The notes under the pieces: model-generated
Databases searched by the model: none
Told to the model about the DNA's origin: nothing
Seen by the model: the letters and a program-made list of their open reading frames with translations, nothing else
Made by a program: the position numbers and the translations under genes
In this document: in pieces, positions 8,288-17,840 of the stretch
How positions within the stretch are numbered: the first letter of the stretch is position 1
Layout: the number at the start of each line of letters is the position of its first letter
Source: SMWC01 sp964466315
GTDB lineage: Bacteria > Pseudomonadota > Gammaproteobacteria > Steroidobacterales > Rariloculaceae
Assembly (NCBI GenBank): GCA_964466315.1
Contig: CAYXNS010000004.1
Span: 1 to 64,000 of the forward strand
Direction: 5' to 3'
DNA: 64,000 bases

Positions 8288-9448
8288 CTATAGCTTCGGC
8301 ACACCCCTCTCGGTTACGTACATAACGGCAACAGAGAAAAGCCCCAGAATTGCGAATCCACCCACCAGGGGTAGCACCGTGCCGTCATACGACTGGCCGA
8401 TCACCAAGCCGAGCAGCAGCGATATCATCGTTGCGAGCGAACCGATGACCGCGGCTCCGACACCGGCGATATGGCCGAGCGGTTCCATCGCCATGGCATT
8501 GAAGTTGCCGAAGACGAGACCCAGGCAGAAAAAGGCGATCGGACCCCAGGTCATTAACGTCCACAGCGGCGGATTACCTTGCATGGTCCAGGCGAAGACG
8601 AAGAACCCCGCTGACACGATGGTTAGCGCTCGGAGAGCATGCCAGGACAAGAGCCGCATCCCGTAGCGCATGACGAATCTCGCGTTGACGATCGATGAGC
8701 AACCGAGCGAAAGGGCGAGCGCCGCAAAGTACAGCGGAAAACGCGTACCCACATCGAACTGCGACTGAAAGATCTGTTGCGCGGAATTCAAGTAGCCGAG
8801 AAATGCACCGAATACCAATCCCGCAGCAATCGTATAACCTAGCGTGCAGCGATTGCGGCAGACCTCTCCAACAGCCAGGGCGATTCTTCGAAGAGAAAAT
8901 GGAGTTCGCTGCTCGGGCGTGAGCGTCTCTTGCTGTCTCATGCCGAACCAGATCAGCACGATCAGTGCGAGACTCAACAGCAATGCGAATATCATGCGCC
9001 AGTTCGTGACAAAAAGAACGGCCTGACCGAGTGCCGGCGCAAGCATCGGTACGAGAATAAACACGGCCATTACGAAGGACATGATTCTCGCCATCGCGCG
9101 ACCTTCGTACTGATCGCGTATTAAAGCGATCGTGACGATGCGTGGTGCCGCGGCACCGAAACCCTGCAACACGCGGCCGGCCAACATTATGGAGAAACTC
9201 GAGGCAGTCATGGCGAGGATCGAGCCGAGCATAAAAATTCCGAGACCGACGTATATCGGCGGCCTGCGGCCGACGCTGTCGGAAGCCGGACCATAGAACA
9301 ATTGGCCTACCGCGAAGCCGACGAATTGCGCGGAAACGATGAGTTGAGTGCCGTTCTCTCGCTGTACGTCGAGATCCATACCGATAGTCGACAGTGCTGG
9401 AAGCATGGCATCGATAGAGAGCGCAGCCAGTGAGGTCAGCAATGCCAT
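8288..9448 (-). CDS. Bcr/CflA-family multidrug efflux MFS transporter
   Basis: A 12-helix major facilitator protein of about 386 residues. The opening LTSLAALSIDAMLPALSTIG and the loop GPASDSVGRRPPIYVGL are typical of the Bcr/CflA drug:proton antiporters, which export compounds such as bicyclomycin or florfenicol. The ATG at 9448 is the first standard start in frame, but the conserved residues before it (EFVSLM) continue the family pattern upstream to a stop about 70 bp away. In that stretch the only well-placed ribosome site (AGGAG) precedes an ATC codon near 9497, so translation may begin at a non-standard codon. Substrate unknown. Confidence 0.85.
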   Translation of the reverse strand: MALLTSLAALSIDAMLPALSTIGMDLDVQRENGTQLIVSAQFVGFAVGQLFYGPASDSVGRRPPIYVGLGIFMLGSILAMTASSFSIMLAGRVLQGFGAAAPRIVTIALIRDQYEGRAMARIMSFVMAVFILVPMLAPALGQAVLFVTNWRMIFALLLSLALIVLIWFGMRQQETLTPEQRTPFSLRRIALAVGEVCRNRCTLGYTIAAGLVFGAFLGYLNSAQQIFQSQFDVGTRFPLYFAALALSLGCSSIVNARFVMRYGMRLLSWHALRALTIVSAGFFVFAWTMQGNPPLWTLMTWGPIAFFCLGLVFGNFNAMAMEPLGHIAGVGAAVIGSLATMISLLLGLVIGQSYDGTVLPLVGGFAILGLFSVAVMYVTERGVPKL

Positions 9449-9865
9449 GAGCGAAACGAATTCGCCGAGCCGTAGATTCCCGTTCGCGTTGATCTCGTCT
9501 CCTGCCTTGTGTCAGCGCACAGGATAGTGCGCGGGAAACACCCTATTCGCGCTGCCCCGTCAGGTCAAGGCAGGCTAGGGTACGCCGATCTCGGAGAATT
9601 CCGTGAGACGCTCCATCAAGTAACCGAGCCCAGCGGCGAACGAGTAAACGCATTTCCCGAAACAGTTCGGCACCTCCTAGGTGGCGCGCAGACTGGTGCT
9701 GCGGGCAGCGCCCGTATCGGGCGGAATATGCGAGACGACATCGACGAGGAACACCTGCGCGATCAAGACATCGCATCCGGGTACCGGCCCGAGAACTCAT
9801 CTCGGGAACATCTTTAAACGAGATGCCCGTGCCAAGGAAGAGGTATAGACAGGCGGATCCGATCG
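9449..9865. other. 417-bp stretch without a supported gene
   Basis: It separates the Bcr/CflA transporter from the quinone oxidoreductase, both on the minus strand. Open frames of about 85-100 codons exist on both strands but have composition typical of GC-rich shadow frames, no recognisable motif and no ribosome site. Promoter and leader of the transporter gene must lie in the first 100 bp. I see no hairpin with a T-run. Confidence 0.5.
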
Positions 9866-10849
9866 CTACACCAGCGACAGCACGATCTTGCCAAAATGTG
9901 TGCTGGCTTCCATGGCACGATGAGCTTCCGAGACGTCTTTGAGCGGCAGTACTTCGTGTATCAGCGGCTCGATTGCACCACTCGCGAATAGCGGCAGCAC
10001 CTCACCGATGAAATGCTCCGTGATTGCGGTTTTCTCTTCTATAGGCCGGGAACGAAGGACAGATCCGATCACGTGTTGGCGCTTGACCATCAAACGCGCA
10101 AGATTGATCTCCGCCTTGGCGCCGCTCATGACGCCGATGATGACGAGGCGGCCTCCCACGGCCAGCGCTTTGAGATTATTCGTCAGATACGTCCTGCCGA
10201 TGTGATCGAGGATAACGTCCACGCCGCGGCCCTCCGTGTCGCTGTGCGCGATCTCTTCGAATGCTTCATTGCGGTAGTCGATGACGCGATCGGCGCCAAG
10301 TGCCGACACGCGCTCGAGTTTGCCAGGCGACGCCGTGACGAGAACCCGGTTCGCAGGTGTAAGTTGTTTGCAAAGCTGGATCCCGGCGGTGTTAACGCCG
10401 CCACCGCCACCGTGCAGGAGCACGGCTTCGCCATCGGCGAGTCGACCAACGCTGAATATATTCAGATGAGCCGTGATGTAAGTCTCGGTCACACATGCCG
10501 CCTGCTCGAAACTCAGTCGTTCGGGGATTCGGATGAGATGCCTCGCATAGGCGACCGCGTATTCCGCGTAGCCACCACCACCGACGAGACTCATAACGCG
10601 CTCACCGGGCTCACAGCCTGTTACTCTCGGCCCGAGTTTCTCTATTACGCCGGCTACCTCTAATCCCAGAATCTCGGAATCGCCTTTTGGCGGTGGGTAG
10701 TTGCCTGCCCGCTGGGTTAAATCCGCTCGATTGACGGAGGTCGCCGACACCCTTATGAGCACCTGGGCTACGCCGGGTTCCGGTATTGCCACATCCGCTA
10801 AACTCAGTACTTCGGGTCCGCCGAAGCCCGTCATCTGAACTGCTTGCAT
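9866..10849 (-). CDS. NAD(P)H:quinone oxidoreductase, PIG3-like MDR family
   Basis: A zinc-free medium-chain reductase of about 327 residues. Visible features are the N-terminal GroES-like part (SVNRADLTQRAG.YPPPKG), the nucleotide-binding loop VLLHGGGGGVNTAGIQLCK near 140 and the QOR-type VDVILDHIG.TYL. The closest known group is human PIG3/TP53I3 and bacterial 'NAD(P)H-quinone oxidoreductase', which reduce quinones by one electron using NADPH. I start at the ATG at 10849 because GGAG lies 7 bases before it; a second ATG four codons upstream is possible. It stands alone, divergent from the Nramp-like gene. Confidence 0.85.
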   Translation of the reverse strand: MQAVQMTGFGGPEVLSLADVAIPEPGVAQVLIRVSATSVNRADLTQRAGNYPPPKGDSEILGLEVAGVIEKLGPRVTGCEPGERVMSLVGGGGYAEYAVAYARHLIRIPERLSFEQAACVTETYITAHLNIFSVGRLADGEAVLLHGGGGGVNTAGIQLCKQLTPANRVLVTASPGKLERVSALGADRVIDYRNEAFEEIAHSDTEGRGVDVILDHIGRTYLTNNLKALAVGGRLVIIGVMSGAKAEINLARLMVKRQHVIGSVLRSRPIEEKTAITEHFIGEVLPLFASGAIEPLIHEVLPLKDVSEAHRAMEASTHFGKIVLSLV

Positions 10850-10965
10850 TCGCCACTCCATGATCTGATTCCAGAGATCTTACCGCGTTCGGGCCCGCGG
10901 TTCGTTTGCTACGGCAGTCACTTCCCGCTATAAAGGCGCAGGCTTCAGGGGGAGTGCGTCCCGTA

Positions 10966-12477
10966 ATGAACGAAGAAACAATAAACGAGCCGCGCGACGA
11001 CGGGTTAGACAATCTGGACTTACCCTCGATGGCGCCTGGGAGCCTGTTCAATCATTTTGGCCCCGGCTTGATCCTCATGATGACGGGCATCGGTACGAGT
11101 CATCTGATCACCGCGCCCGTCGCGGGTGGGCGTTTCGAATTCGCTCTGCTCTGGTGTCTGCCCGTTGCCTATATCTTCAAGTACTACGGTTTCGAGATGG
11201 CATTTCGATTTACGAACGCCACAGGCCGCAGCATACTGGATGCGTACTCCACGGCCTGGATGAAACTGCCTGTCTGGTACGTGCTCGTCACGACCATCAT
11301 TCAATCGGCTATAGGTCAGGCCGGCCGCTTGATTGCTGCGGCCGCCGTCGTTTTCTATTTCTTCCACGAGCACATAGGCGTCGACATCAGTGGCGTCGAG
11401 GACGACATGGAGCTCGCGGTTTATGGTCTCATTCTCGGGGTCGCCTCGGTTGTGATTATTCTCCGCGGCCGCTACGGGGCGGTCGAAGTCGTGACGAAGA
11501 TCGCTGCCGGTTTGTTGATCGTCTGCACGATCGGTGTCTATTTCTTCCGGCCGGCCCCCATGACCGAGTTTGTGCATTTCTTACAGCTCGATGTGCCCGA
11601 AGGCTCGTGGCTGATCATTGCGTCCTTTCTTGGGCTGCTGCCGACCGGCATCGATGTCTCGTTGCAGGCATCTGAATGGGGGAAAGCGAAAAAGGTCGGT
11701 ATGGGCCGGATCCGCAGTGAACTCGAGGCACGAGGATTGGCCAAGCCCTACGATCCGTTCGCCGAGGGTAAGCAAGATCTCAGCGTCGACACGCTGCGGC
11801 TGCCTGCTCATGCGCGGGAGTATTGCCGTCGCTGGTTCAAGATCGGGCTATGGGATTTCCGTGCTGGCCACGTGATCTCTTTCATTCTGGCAAGCATTTT
11901 CTTGCTGCTGGCCGCCGTGTTGATGTATCCCAGTGACGTCGCGGGTAACGCCGTGATGGGCGAGATCGCGACGATCTTCACGGAGACTGTCGGACCCGGC
12001 GCCATGGTCATCTTTCTTATGGGCGCTCTGGCAGCGACCTACTCGACCGCATTCAACTACTTCGACGGCTGGCCGCGGGTAGTCGGCGCTTGCTGCCGGA
12101 ATCTATTTCGCAGCACGGCCGCGCTGCCCGGAACGGCCCGCGAGGATCTCGGTGAAGAACACAAGAGCCGTTGGTATTCCGAGTACAATATCTACCGGAT
12201 CAGCATGATGTTCTCGCTGGTGACCTCCGTCGCCATCATCGCCGGATTGCCGCGACCGGTCTATCTCGTACTCATCGCGTCGGCGCTTGCGTACTTTGTC
12301 GCGCCCGTCATCTTTTTCCTGAATCTATACTACTGTCTGACCGTGATTCCGAAAGAAGACAAGGCTTTCTATCCGTCGGCGTTTGCGAAGTGGTTCGGTT
12401 GGTTCAGCGTCGTGGTGTTCACGGGCATGTCCGTGATCCTGATCCTGCAGAGGCTGTGGGGCATCTCGCTCTTCTAG
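10966..12477 (+). CDS. Nramp-related membrane transporter lacking the canonical metal ligands
   Basis: A 503-residue protein with about eleven membrane segments and an Nramp-like layout. It opens FNHFGPGLILMM then GIGTSHLITAPVAGGRFEF, where Nramp proteins have MDPGN in helix 1; the Asp and Asn that bind metal are replaced (GTSH, residues 43-46). Helix 6 reads LGLLPTGID (P226) where Nramp has MPH, so the metal-binding Met is also lost. A hydrophilic insert of about 60 residues near 250-300 is not usual. The family is Nramp-related but the ion is not predictable. The ATG at 10966 follows GGGGGAG and is preferred over an upstream in-frame codon. Confidence 0.7.
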   Translation: MNEETINEPRDDGLDNLDLPSMAPGSLFNHFGPGLILMMTGIGTSHLITAPVAGGRFEFALLWCLPVAYIFKYYGFEMAFRFTNATGRSILDAYSTAWMKLPVWYVLVTTIIQSAIGQAGRLIAAAAVVFYFFHEHIGVDISGVEDDMELAVYGLILGVASVVIILRGRYGAVEVVTKIAAGLLIVCTIGVYFFRPAPMTEFVHFLQLDVPEGSWLIIASFLGLLPTGIDVSLQASEWGKAKKVGMGRIRSELEARGLAKPYDPFAEGKQDLSVDTLRLPAHAREYCRRWFKIGLWDFRAGHVISFILASIFLLLAAVLMYPSDVAGNAVMGEIATIFTETVGPGAMVIFLMGALAATYSTAFNYFDGWPRVVGACCRNLFRSTAALPGTAREDLGEEHKSRWYSEYNIYRISMMFSLVTSVAIIAGLPRPVYLVLIASALAYFVAPVIFFLNLYYCLTVIPKEDKAFYPSAFAKWFGWFSVVVFTGMSVILILQRLWGISLF

Positions 12478-12604
12478 CGAGCGCTCGGGAACGCCAATCG
12501 TCCTGGTGGGGCCGCGGTCTTACCTGGTGTCACGTTCTACTGTATCGTTCGGGTCCGGCCGCAGCTACCGCAGCCTGTGCCGACAGTCCGTGTGAGGAAT
12601 TACC

Positions 12605-13795
12605 GTGCTCGAGACCCTAGAAGGATTACCGACAGATGCCATTCTCGGCATCATGGCCCTTTTCCGCGAGGACCAGGATCCCGGCAAGATCGACCTGAGC
12701 GTCGGTGTCTACCAGGACGAGGAAGGCTTGACGCCAATTCTCGAGTGCGTAAGGCGCGCAGAGCAGAAGCTGCTCGAGACTCAGCGGACGAAGAGTTATG
12801 TCGCGATCGCCGGTAACGCCGGGTTCAATTCAGGGATAGAGACGCTGTTATTCGGCGCGGATCATCCGGCCTTGCGTGACGGCCGCGTCTCCACGGTGCA
12901 AACACCGGGTGGCAGCGGTGGTCTTTGCGTCGCGGCGCATCTGATCTTGCGCGCTAATCCCGAAGCCAGAGTGTGGCTCAGCGATCCTTCATGGCCGAAC
13001 CATTCGCCGTTGTTGAAGCTCGCTGGACTCTCGCTGGAGCAATATCCCTATTACGACTACGAGAATCACTGCATCGATTTCGATGCGATGTTCGGCGCAT
13101 TCGAGGGTCTGGACCGCGGTGAACTCGTGCTGCTGCACGGTTGCTGCCACAATCCGAGCGGTGCGGATCTGTCACGCGAGCAGTGGAATGCGCTCGCTGA
13201 ACAGTTCGAGCGCCGCGGTATCGTGCCATTCATCGATCTGGCTTATATCGGCTTGAGTGAGGGGCTCGAGGAGGATGCCTATGGCGTCCGAGTCATGGCT
13301 GAACGGCTGCCCGAGGTCGTAGTCGTGGCTTCGTGCTCGAAAAATCTCGGCCTCTACCGCGAGCGTGTAGGCTCCGCCAGCGTCGTGTCTAAGGACCCAG
13401 CGGCGGCCAAGATCACGCTAAGCAACGCGTCGAATGTCGCGCGAGGGATTTATTCCATGCCACCGGATCACGGTGCGGCCATCGTTGCGGAGGTTCTTCA
13501 CGACGATACATCGCGAGCGCTGTGGTTCGAGGAGCTTGGGGTGATGCGCGATCGCTTGAACGATTTGCGCCACCTGCTGGTCGATAAACTGGTGGAGCGC
13601 AATGCGCCACGCGATTTCTCATTCATCGCTCAAGAGCGGGGCATGTTCTCATTTCTTGGGATCTCTCGGGAACAAGTGATCCGGCTCAGGGAGGAATTCC
13701 ACGTCTATATGGTGGAATCGAGTCGCATCAATATCGCCGGCGTGAATCAATCCAACGCCGAAACTGTCGCCGATGCGATCGTGGCAGTGCTCTAA
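12605..13795 (+). CDS. Aromatic-amino-acid / aspartate aminotransferase, class I
   Basis: A 396-residue PLP enzyme of subgroup I-alpha (AspC/TyrB). Recognisable parts are IDLSVGVYQDEEG near 30, QTPGGSGGLCVAA near 100, WLSDPSWPNH near 124, HGCCHNPSGADLS near 178, and the PLP-lysine region ASCSKNLGLYRERVG near 241. The C-terminal arginine that binds the substrate carboxylate is in SRINIAG near 376. It starts at GTG, with GAGGA 6 bases upstream. It transfers the amino group between glutamate and aspartate or an aromatic amino acid. The Nramp-like gene lies 127 bp upstream and an MFS gene 34 bp downstream, so it may share a transcript with the latter. Confidence 0.88.
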   Translation: MLETLEGLPTDAILGIMALFREDQDPGKIDLSVGVYQDEEGLTPILECVRRAEQKLLETQRTKSYVAIAGNAGFNSGIETLLFGADHPALRDGRVSTVQTPGGSGGLCVAAHLILRANPEARVWLSDPSWPNHSPLLKLAGLSLEQYPYYDYENHCIDFDAMFGAFEGLDRGELVLLHGCCHNPSGADLSREQWNALAEQFERRGIVPFIDLAYIGLSEGLEEDAYGVRVMAERLPEVVVVASCSKNLGLYRERVGSASVVSKDPAAAKITLSNASNVARGIYSMPPDHGAAIVAEVLHDDTSRALWFEELGVMRDRLNDLRHLLVDKLVERNAPRDFSFIAQERGMFSFLGISREQVIRLREEFHVYMVESSRINIAGVNQSNAETVADAIVAVL

Positions 13796-13829
13796 ATAAC
13801 ATAGCGTCGTCGCCATGCTGGGCTAGAAG

Positions 13830-15035
13830 ATGCGGCTGCCTTCTCCGTACGATCGGCTGCTGATTCCGATCTATGTGCCGTCGTTCCTGATGGCCATCAG
13901 CAACCAGGCGATGATTCTGCTGCTGCCGCTCTACGCGCTTCAGGTGCTGGATAGCCCCGTGTACGCGGCGCTGGTCGTCGGTTGCCGTGGGGTCGGTATC
14001 CTGATCTTTGACGTTCCCGCCGGTATGCTGGCCGGCCGCTTCGGCGACAAGGCCATCCTGTTGGGCGGGCTCATTACGCACGTTCTCGTCATGCTCGTGC
14101 TGGCGGTTGCATCGGCGGATTGGCTGCTGCCGGTGCTGGCGGTGCCCCTCGGCGCCAGCATGGCGGCCTGGTTTCTCGGTCGGCAGTCCTACATTATCGA
14201 TAGTTGTGAGCTGAGCGAGCGCGGCCGCGCGATCGCCGTTATGGCGGGTATCAATCGCTCGGGCTTCTTCATCGGGCCGGTCGCCGGCGGCTTCCTCGCG
14301 GAACTGTTCGGTTATCCGATTGTGTTTGTCGTCGGTGCCGGATTCGCGCTCGTCGCGGCTGTCGTGGTGATCGCGTTCACACACAATATTCGTCCGAGGC
14401 GAATGTCCGATGCGACCGTGCTCACCGTAATCGGGCGGATCCTGAGCGGCAATCGTCGATTGTTCGCGACGGCTGGTTTCGCTGCGCTGACCATTCAGCT
14501 CATGCGTGCGACCCAGCAATTGCTCGTGCCGTTATTCGGCGCGCAGATCGGGTTGGACATTGCGACGATCGGCTTCATCTATTCGCTCTGTGCGGCACTC
14601 GATATATCACTGTTCTATCCCGTGGGCGTCGTCATGGATCGCTGGGGTCGAAAGTGGACTGGCGTCCCGTCGATGCTGGTATTCGTTTCGGGTTTGATTC
14701 TGCTGCCGTTTGCGCAAGGATTCTACGGCCTGCTCGGTGCCGGGCTCGTCCTGGCGTTTGCGAACGGTCTGAGTACCGGAATCGTCATGATTGTCGGTAT
14801 GGATATGGCGCCACCCGATCAACGTGGGCAGTTCCTCGGCGTGTGGCGCCTGCTCGGCGATCTAGGTGTCGTAAGCGGGCCGCTGGTTGCCGGCGTGCTC
14901 GTGAACGTCGCGACATTGGGCGTCGCCAGTTTTGCGGTGGCCGGGTTGGGTTTGCTGGGCGCCGGATCGTTCCTGTTTCTCGTTCCCGAGACGCGGCGCC
15001 ATGCCTCCGATGTGGAGTCCCTATCGACAGGATAA
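13830..15035 (+). CDS. MFS transporter, 12-helix, substrate unknown
   Basis: A 401-residue major facilitator protein. The A-like motif between helices 2 and 3 is AGRFGDKAILLGG near 66, and its repeat in the second half is GVVMDRWGRKWTGVPS near 265. A mid-protein loop of modest length divides the two six-helix halves. The layout is that of drug or sugar efflux permeases (DHA1 group). It directly follows the aminotransferase gene, but that does not indicate a substrate. Convergent with the MacB-like permease gene, which ends 16 bp away. Confidence 0.75.
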   Translation: MRLPSPYDRLLIPIYVPSFLMAISNQAMILLLPLYALQVLDSPVYAALVVGCRGVGILIFDVPAGMLAGRFGDKAILLGGLITHVLVMLVLAVASADWLLPVLAVPLGASMAAWFLGRQSYIIDSCELSERGRAIAVMAGINRSGFFIGPVAGGFLAELFGYPIVFVVGAGFALVAAVVVIAFTHNIRPRRMSDATVLTVIGRILSGNRRLFATAGFAALTIQLMRATQQLLVPLFGAQIGLDIATIGFIYSLCAALDISLFYPVGVVMDRWGRKWTGVPSMLVFVSGLILLPFAQGFYGLLGAGLVLAFANGLSTGIVMIVGMDMAPPDQRGQFLGVWRLLGDLGVVSGPLVAGVLVNVATLGVASFAVAGLGLLGAGSFLFLVPETRRHASDVESLSTG

Positions 15036-15051
15036 GACTTGTGGCCTCGAG

Positions 15052-16260
15052 CTACTCGTAGCGTAGCGCGTCGATCGGATCCAGGCTTGCCGCACGTCTG
15101 GCCGGAAGGATGCCGAAGAACAAGCCGACACCCAGACTGAACGTAAACGCGAGCATGACCGACTCGGGCGAGACAAACACGGCCCATCCCGCGGTCCGGG
15201 AAAGCATAACGGCGAGACCCCAGCCGGAAAGCACGCCCGCGAGGCCACCCATCATGCATAGCACCATGGATTCGATCAGGAACTGCAGCAGTATGTTGAG
15301 CCGCGTGGCGCCGAGTGCCATACGGACACCGATCTCACGTGTTCTTTCGGTGACCGACACGAGCATGATATTCATGATGCCGATTCCGCCGACGACCAGG
15401 CTCACACCCGCGATGCTCGCAAGCAGGAACGTGAATGTCTGCGTTGCCTGCTCGCGTGTCTCCAGGAATTGTTTTTGATCGAAGATTGCGAAGTCGTTCG
15501 CCTCTCCGGGTAGTATCCGGTGTTCGGTTCTCAAAACCCGCTCGATATCGACCATCGCGACCTCTAGCGGTATGCCATTCGCGACCCGGACACTGATCTC
15601 ATCGAGGTCCTCCGAGCCCAGGACGCGCGATTCCGCCGTGCGTAACGGCATCAGTACACGTTCGTCGGGGCTGTTCCTGGCGGATCCCACTTCGGCCAGT
15701 ACACCGATGACAGTGAAGGGAACCCCGCGGATTGTCACTTGCTGGCCGACGAGATCTCGGGGATTTTCTATCTCGAGTTGACCAGGTATTGCACCGCCGA
15801 ATACGGCGACGCGCTGTTTAGATTCATCGTCAGCGCGGGAGAACATCTCACCGAACTCGACGTCGTAGCCATTTAGCTCCGTGTAGCCATCGGTCGTACC
15901 AACGAGGCGCAGATTGAGATTTCGGTTGCCATATTTGATCTGGCCGCGATCCTCGAGATTCGGTACGACGAGGTCGAGGTAGTTCGAATCCTCTTCCAAC
16001 GCCCAGACATCCTCTACGTCGAGCGTCAGTTGTTGCCGTGATACGCCACGTAGAAACCAACTCTGGGCAGAGATGCTCAATACGTTTGCGCCCAGCGCGT
16101 CGATCTGTTCCTCGACTGCTCTCTGCGCACCAGAGCCGGCGGCCAGCATCGTGATCACGGCGGCAACACCGATGACGATACCGAGCATGGTCAAGACTGC
16201 ACGGAACAGGTTTGCCCGAATCGACTGCAGGGCGACACGTAGAGTCTCACCGAATAGCAT
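15052..16260 (-). CDS. MacB/FtsX-type ABC transporter permease without its ATPase
   Basis: A 402-residue permease: an N-terminal membrane helix (RAVLTMLGIVIGVAAVITM), a periplasmic MacB_PCD domain of about 220 residues, then three C-terminal helices of the FtsX fold with the family signature GGIGIMNIMLVSVTERTREIG near 293 and RMALGAT after it. It ends with the typical LDPIDALRYE. Normally such a permease is adjacent to a MacB-type ATPase and a MacA-like adaptor for export of macrolides, siderophores or lipoproteins. Neither is next to it here; the flanking genes are an MFS transporter and an aldehyde dehydrogenase. The partner subunits must be elsewhere, or the gene is a relict. Confidence 0.85.
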   Translation of the reverse strand: MLFGETLRVALQSIRANLFRAVLTMLGIVIGVAAVITMLAAGSGAQRAVEEQIDALGANVLSISAQSWFLRGVSRQQLTLDVEDVWALEEDSNYLDLVVPNLEDRGQIKYGNRNLNLRLVGTTDGYTELNGYDVEFGEMFSRADDESKQRVAVFGGAIPGQLEIENPRDLVGQQVTIRGVPFTVIGVLAEVGSARNSPDERVLMPLRTAESRVLGSEDLDEISVRVANGIPLEVAMVDIERVLRTEHRILPGEANDFAIFDQKQFLETREQATQTFTFLLASIAGVSLVVGGIGIMNIMLVSVTERTREIGVRMALGATRLNILLQFLIESMVLCMMGGLAGVLSGWGLAVMLSRTAGWAVFVSPESVMLAFTFSLGVGLFFGILPARRAASLDPIDALRYE

Positions 16261-16269
16261 GCTGCGCTC

Positions 16270-17718
16270 CTACCCTGATTCCTGGTTCGTGACGCTGATG
16301 ACTTGAGGTTCCATGTAGCCCTTGAGGCCGAGAACCGAGTGCTGTCGGCCTATGCCCGACTCTTTCGCGCCGCCGAATGGTACGTAGGCCGAGATGGCCC
16401 GATGTTGATTGACCCAGGCCGTGCCGACTTCGAGGCGTTGGGCGACCGCCTTGCCGCGTTCGGTGTCGGCTGTCCAGACCGAGCCACTAAGCCCATAACG
16501 TGTACCGTTGGCGCGTCGAACAGCGTCATCGATATCCCTGAATTGCAGGATCGGCACAATTGGGCCGAACTGCTCCTCGGTAACGAGCCGGTGGTCCTCG
16601 TCAATATCGGTAACGTACGTCGGTGGGAGGAAGTAGCCGGGCCGATCCGGTGTGTCGCCGCCCACGAGAATCCGTGCACCGCTCTGCTTAGTGTCCTCGA
16701 TGATTTCGATGACCTTGTCGAACTGCATCTTGTTCTGTAGCGGCCCGAGATTGTTCTCCGGATCCAGGCCACTGCCATAGCGTGCAGATCGCGCCTCTTC
16801 GGTGAGAACTTCACAGAGTTCGTCATAGATATCTTCGTGTGCATATATTCGCTTGATAGCCATGCAAACTTGACCGCAATTCACGAAGCAGGCAAAGAAC
16901 ATCCTCTTGGCGATCGCTTTCGGGTCGGCATCCTCGAGTACGATGGCAGGGTCGTTGCCGCCCAACTCCAGCGTCACGCGTTTCAATGTCGCAGCTGTGC
17001 TCGCGATCACTTTTTTTCCGGTAGCGACGGAGCCCGTGAACGATATCTTTTGCACATCGGGATGCTCCGATAGCTGTTGGCCGAGCTCGTCACCGCCGGC
17101 GAGTACGTTGACGACCCCCGGAGGAAAAATCTCCCGGGCCAACTCGCCCATCTTTAGTGTCGTCAGCGGCGTATACGGGGACGGCTTAATGACAACCGTG
17201 TCGCCGATGTATACGGCTGAGCTCAGCGAGCCCAACGCGAGGGCTGCGGGCGCATTCCAGGGTGTAATGATGCCGACGACGCCGAGTGGTCGGTAGTGCA
17301 ATTCGATGCGGTGCGTGTCACTCTCGACGAGAAGCTCGACGGGTATCTCGAGTTCGACCGTATCGTTCGCCTGCGTGAGGCAGGAGTCGAGTTCCGCGCG
17401 CGCCTGTGCGATCGGTTTGCCTTGCTCACGCACGAGCAGTTCGGCCAGTTCATCGTAGTGCTCAGCCAGGACACTCGTGTATTGCGTGACGAACGTCGAA
17501 CGGTCTTCGTAACTGAGTCGACTCCAGGCCGGAAACGCCCGCCGTGCCGCATTCACGGCCTCATCCAACTGTGTCGCGCTAGCGGCCGGGCAGCGGCCGA
17601 AGACCTGTTCGGTGGCGGGATTGATGACATCGAGCCATTCGTCGCCCCCTACGAGCTCTCCGCCGATCAACAGCGAAAAGTCGTCTCGAACGTCCAAGTT
17701 GTCCGCGCGTACGGCCAC
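16270..17718 (-). CDS. NAD(P)-dependent aldehyde dehydrogenase
   Basis: A 482-residue member of the aldehyde dehydrogenase superfamily. The substrate/cofactor motif PWNAPAALAL is near 155, the catalytic glutamate is in VTLELGGNDPAIV near 250, and the nucleophilic cysteine is in NCGQVCMAIKR near 284. C-terminal FGGAKESGIGRQHS is typical. It oxidises an aldehyde to its acid; the closest pattern is the broad group containing vanillin, betaine and succinate-semialdehyde dehydrogenases, so the substrate cannot be given. It lies 9 bp from the MacB-like permease gene on the same strand and may be cotranscribed with it. Confidence 0.88.
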   Translation of the reverse strand: MAVRADNLDVRDDFSLLIGGELVGGDEWLDVINPATEQVFGRCPAASATQLDEAVNAARRAFPAWSRLSYEDRSTFVTQYTSVLAEHYDELAELLVREQGKPIAQARAELDSCLTQANDTVELEIPVELLVESDTHRIELHYRPLGVVGIITPWNAPAALALGSLSSAVYIGDTVVIKPSPYTPLTTLKMGELAREIFPPGVVNVLAGGDELGQQLSEHPDVQKISFTGSVATGKKVIASTAATLKRVTLELGGNDPAIVLEDADPKAIAKRMFFACFVNCGQVCMAIKRIYAHEDIYDELCEVLTEEARSARYGSGLDPENNLGPLQNKMQFDKVIEIIEDTKQSGARILVGGDTPDRPGYFLPPTYVTDIDEDHRLVTEEQFGPIVPILQFRDIDDAVRRANGTRYGLSGSVWTADTERGKAVAQRLEVGTAWVNQHRAISAYVPFGGAKESGIGRQHSVLGLKGYMEPQVISVTNQESG

Positions 17719-17806
17719 CAGAGATCTCTCTCAGCTCATCGGATGGCTATGATATCACTGGCCGGACGCCATCCTGTGCGGCTTAAGGATTGTTAAGCTA
17801 GCGAAT

Positions 17807-17828
17807 AAGGCCCCTTTTCTCGGCCCTT
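17807..17828 (-). terminator. Possible terminator after modC
   Basis: Read on the minus strand, AAGGGCC is followed 9 bases later by GGCCTT, giving a six-pair stem with one bulge, then ATTC. It lies 13 bp beyond the modC stop codon, where the mod operon should end. The T-run is short, so termination may be weak. Confidence 0.35.
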
Positions 17829-17840
17829 TGGTTCCCAGAG

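Noticed and set aside
9509..9817. 103-codon frame between Bcr/CflA and the quinone oxidoreductase
   Set aside because: No motif, no ribosome site, and comparable frames exist on the other strand.
13728..14519. 263-codon frame opposite the MFS gene
   Set aside because: His/Asp/Gln-rich shadow of the MFS coding strand, no ribosome site.
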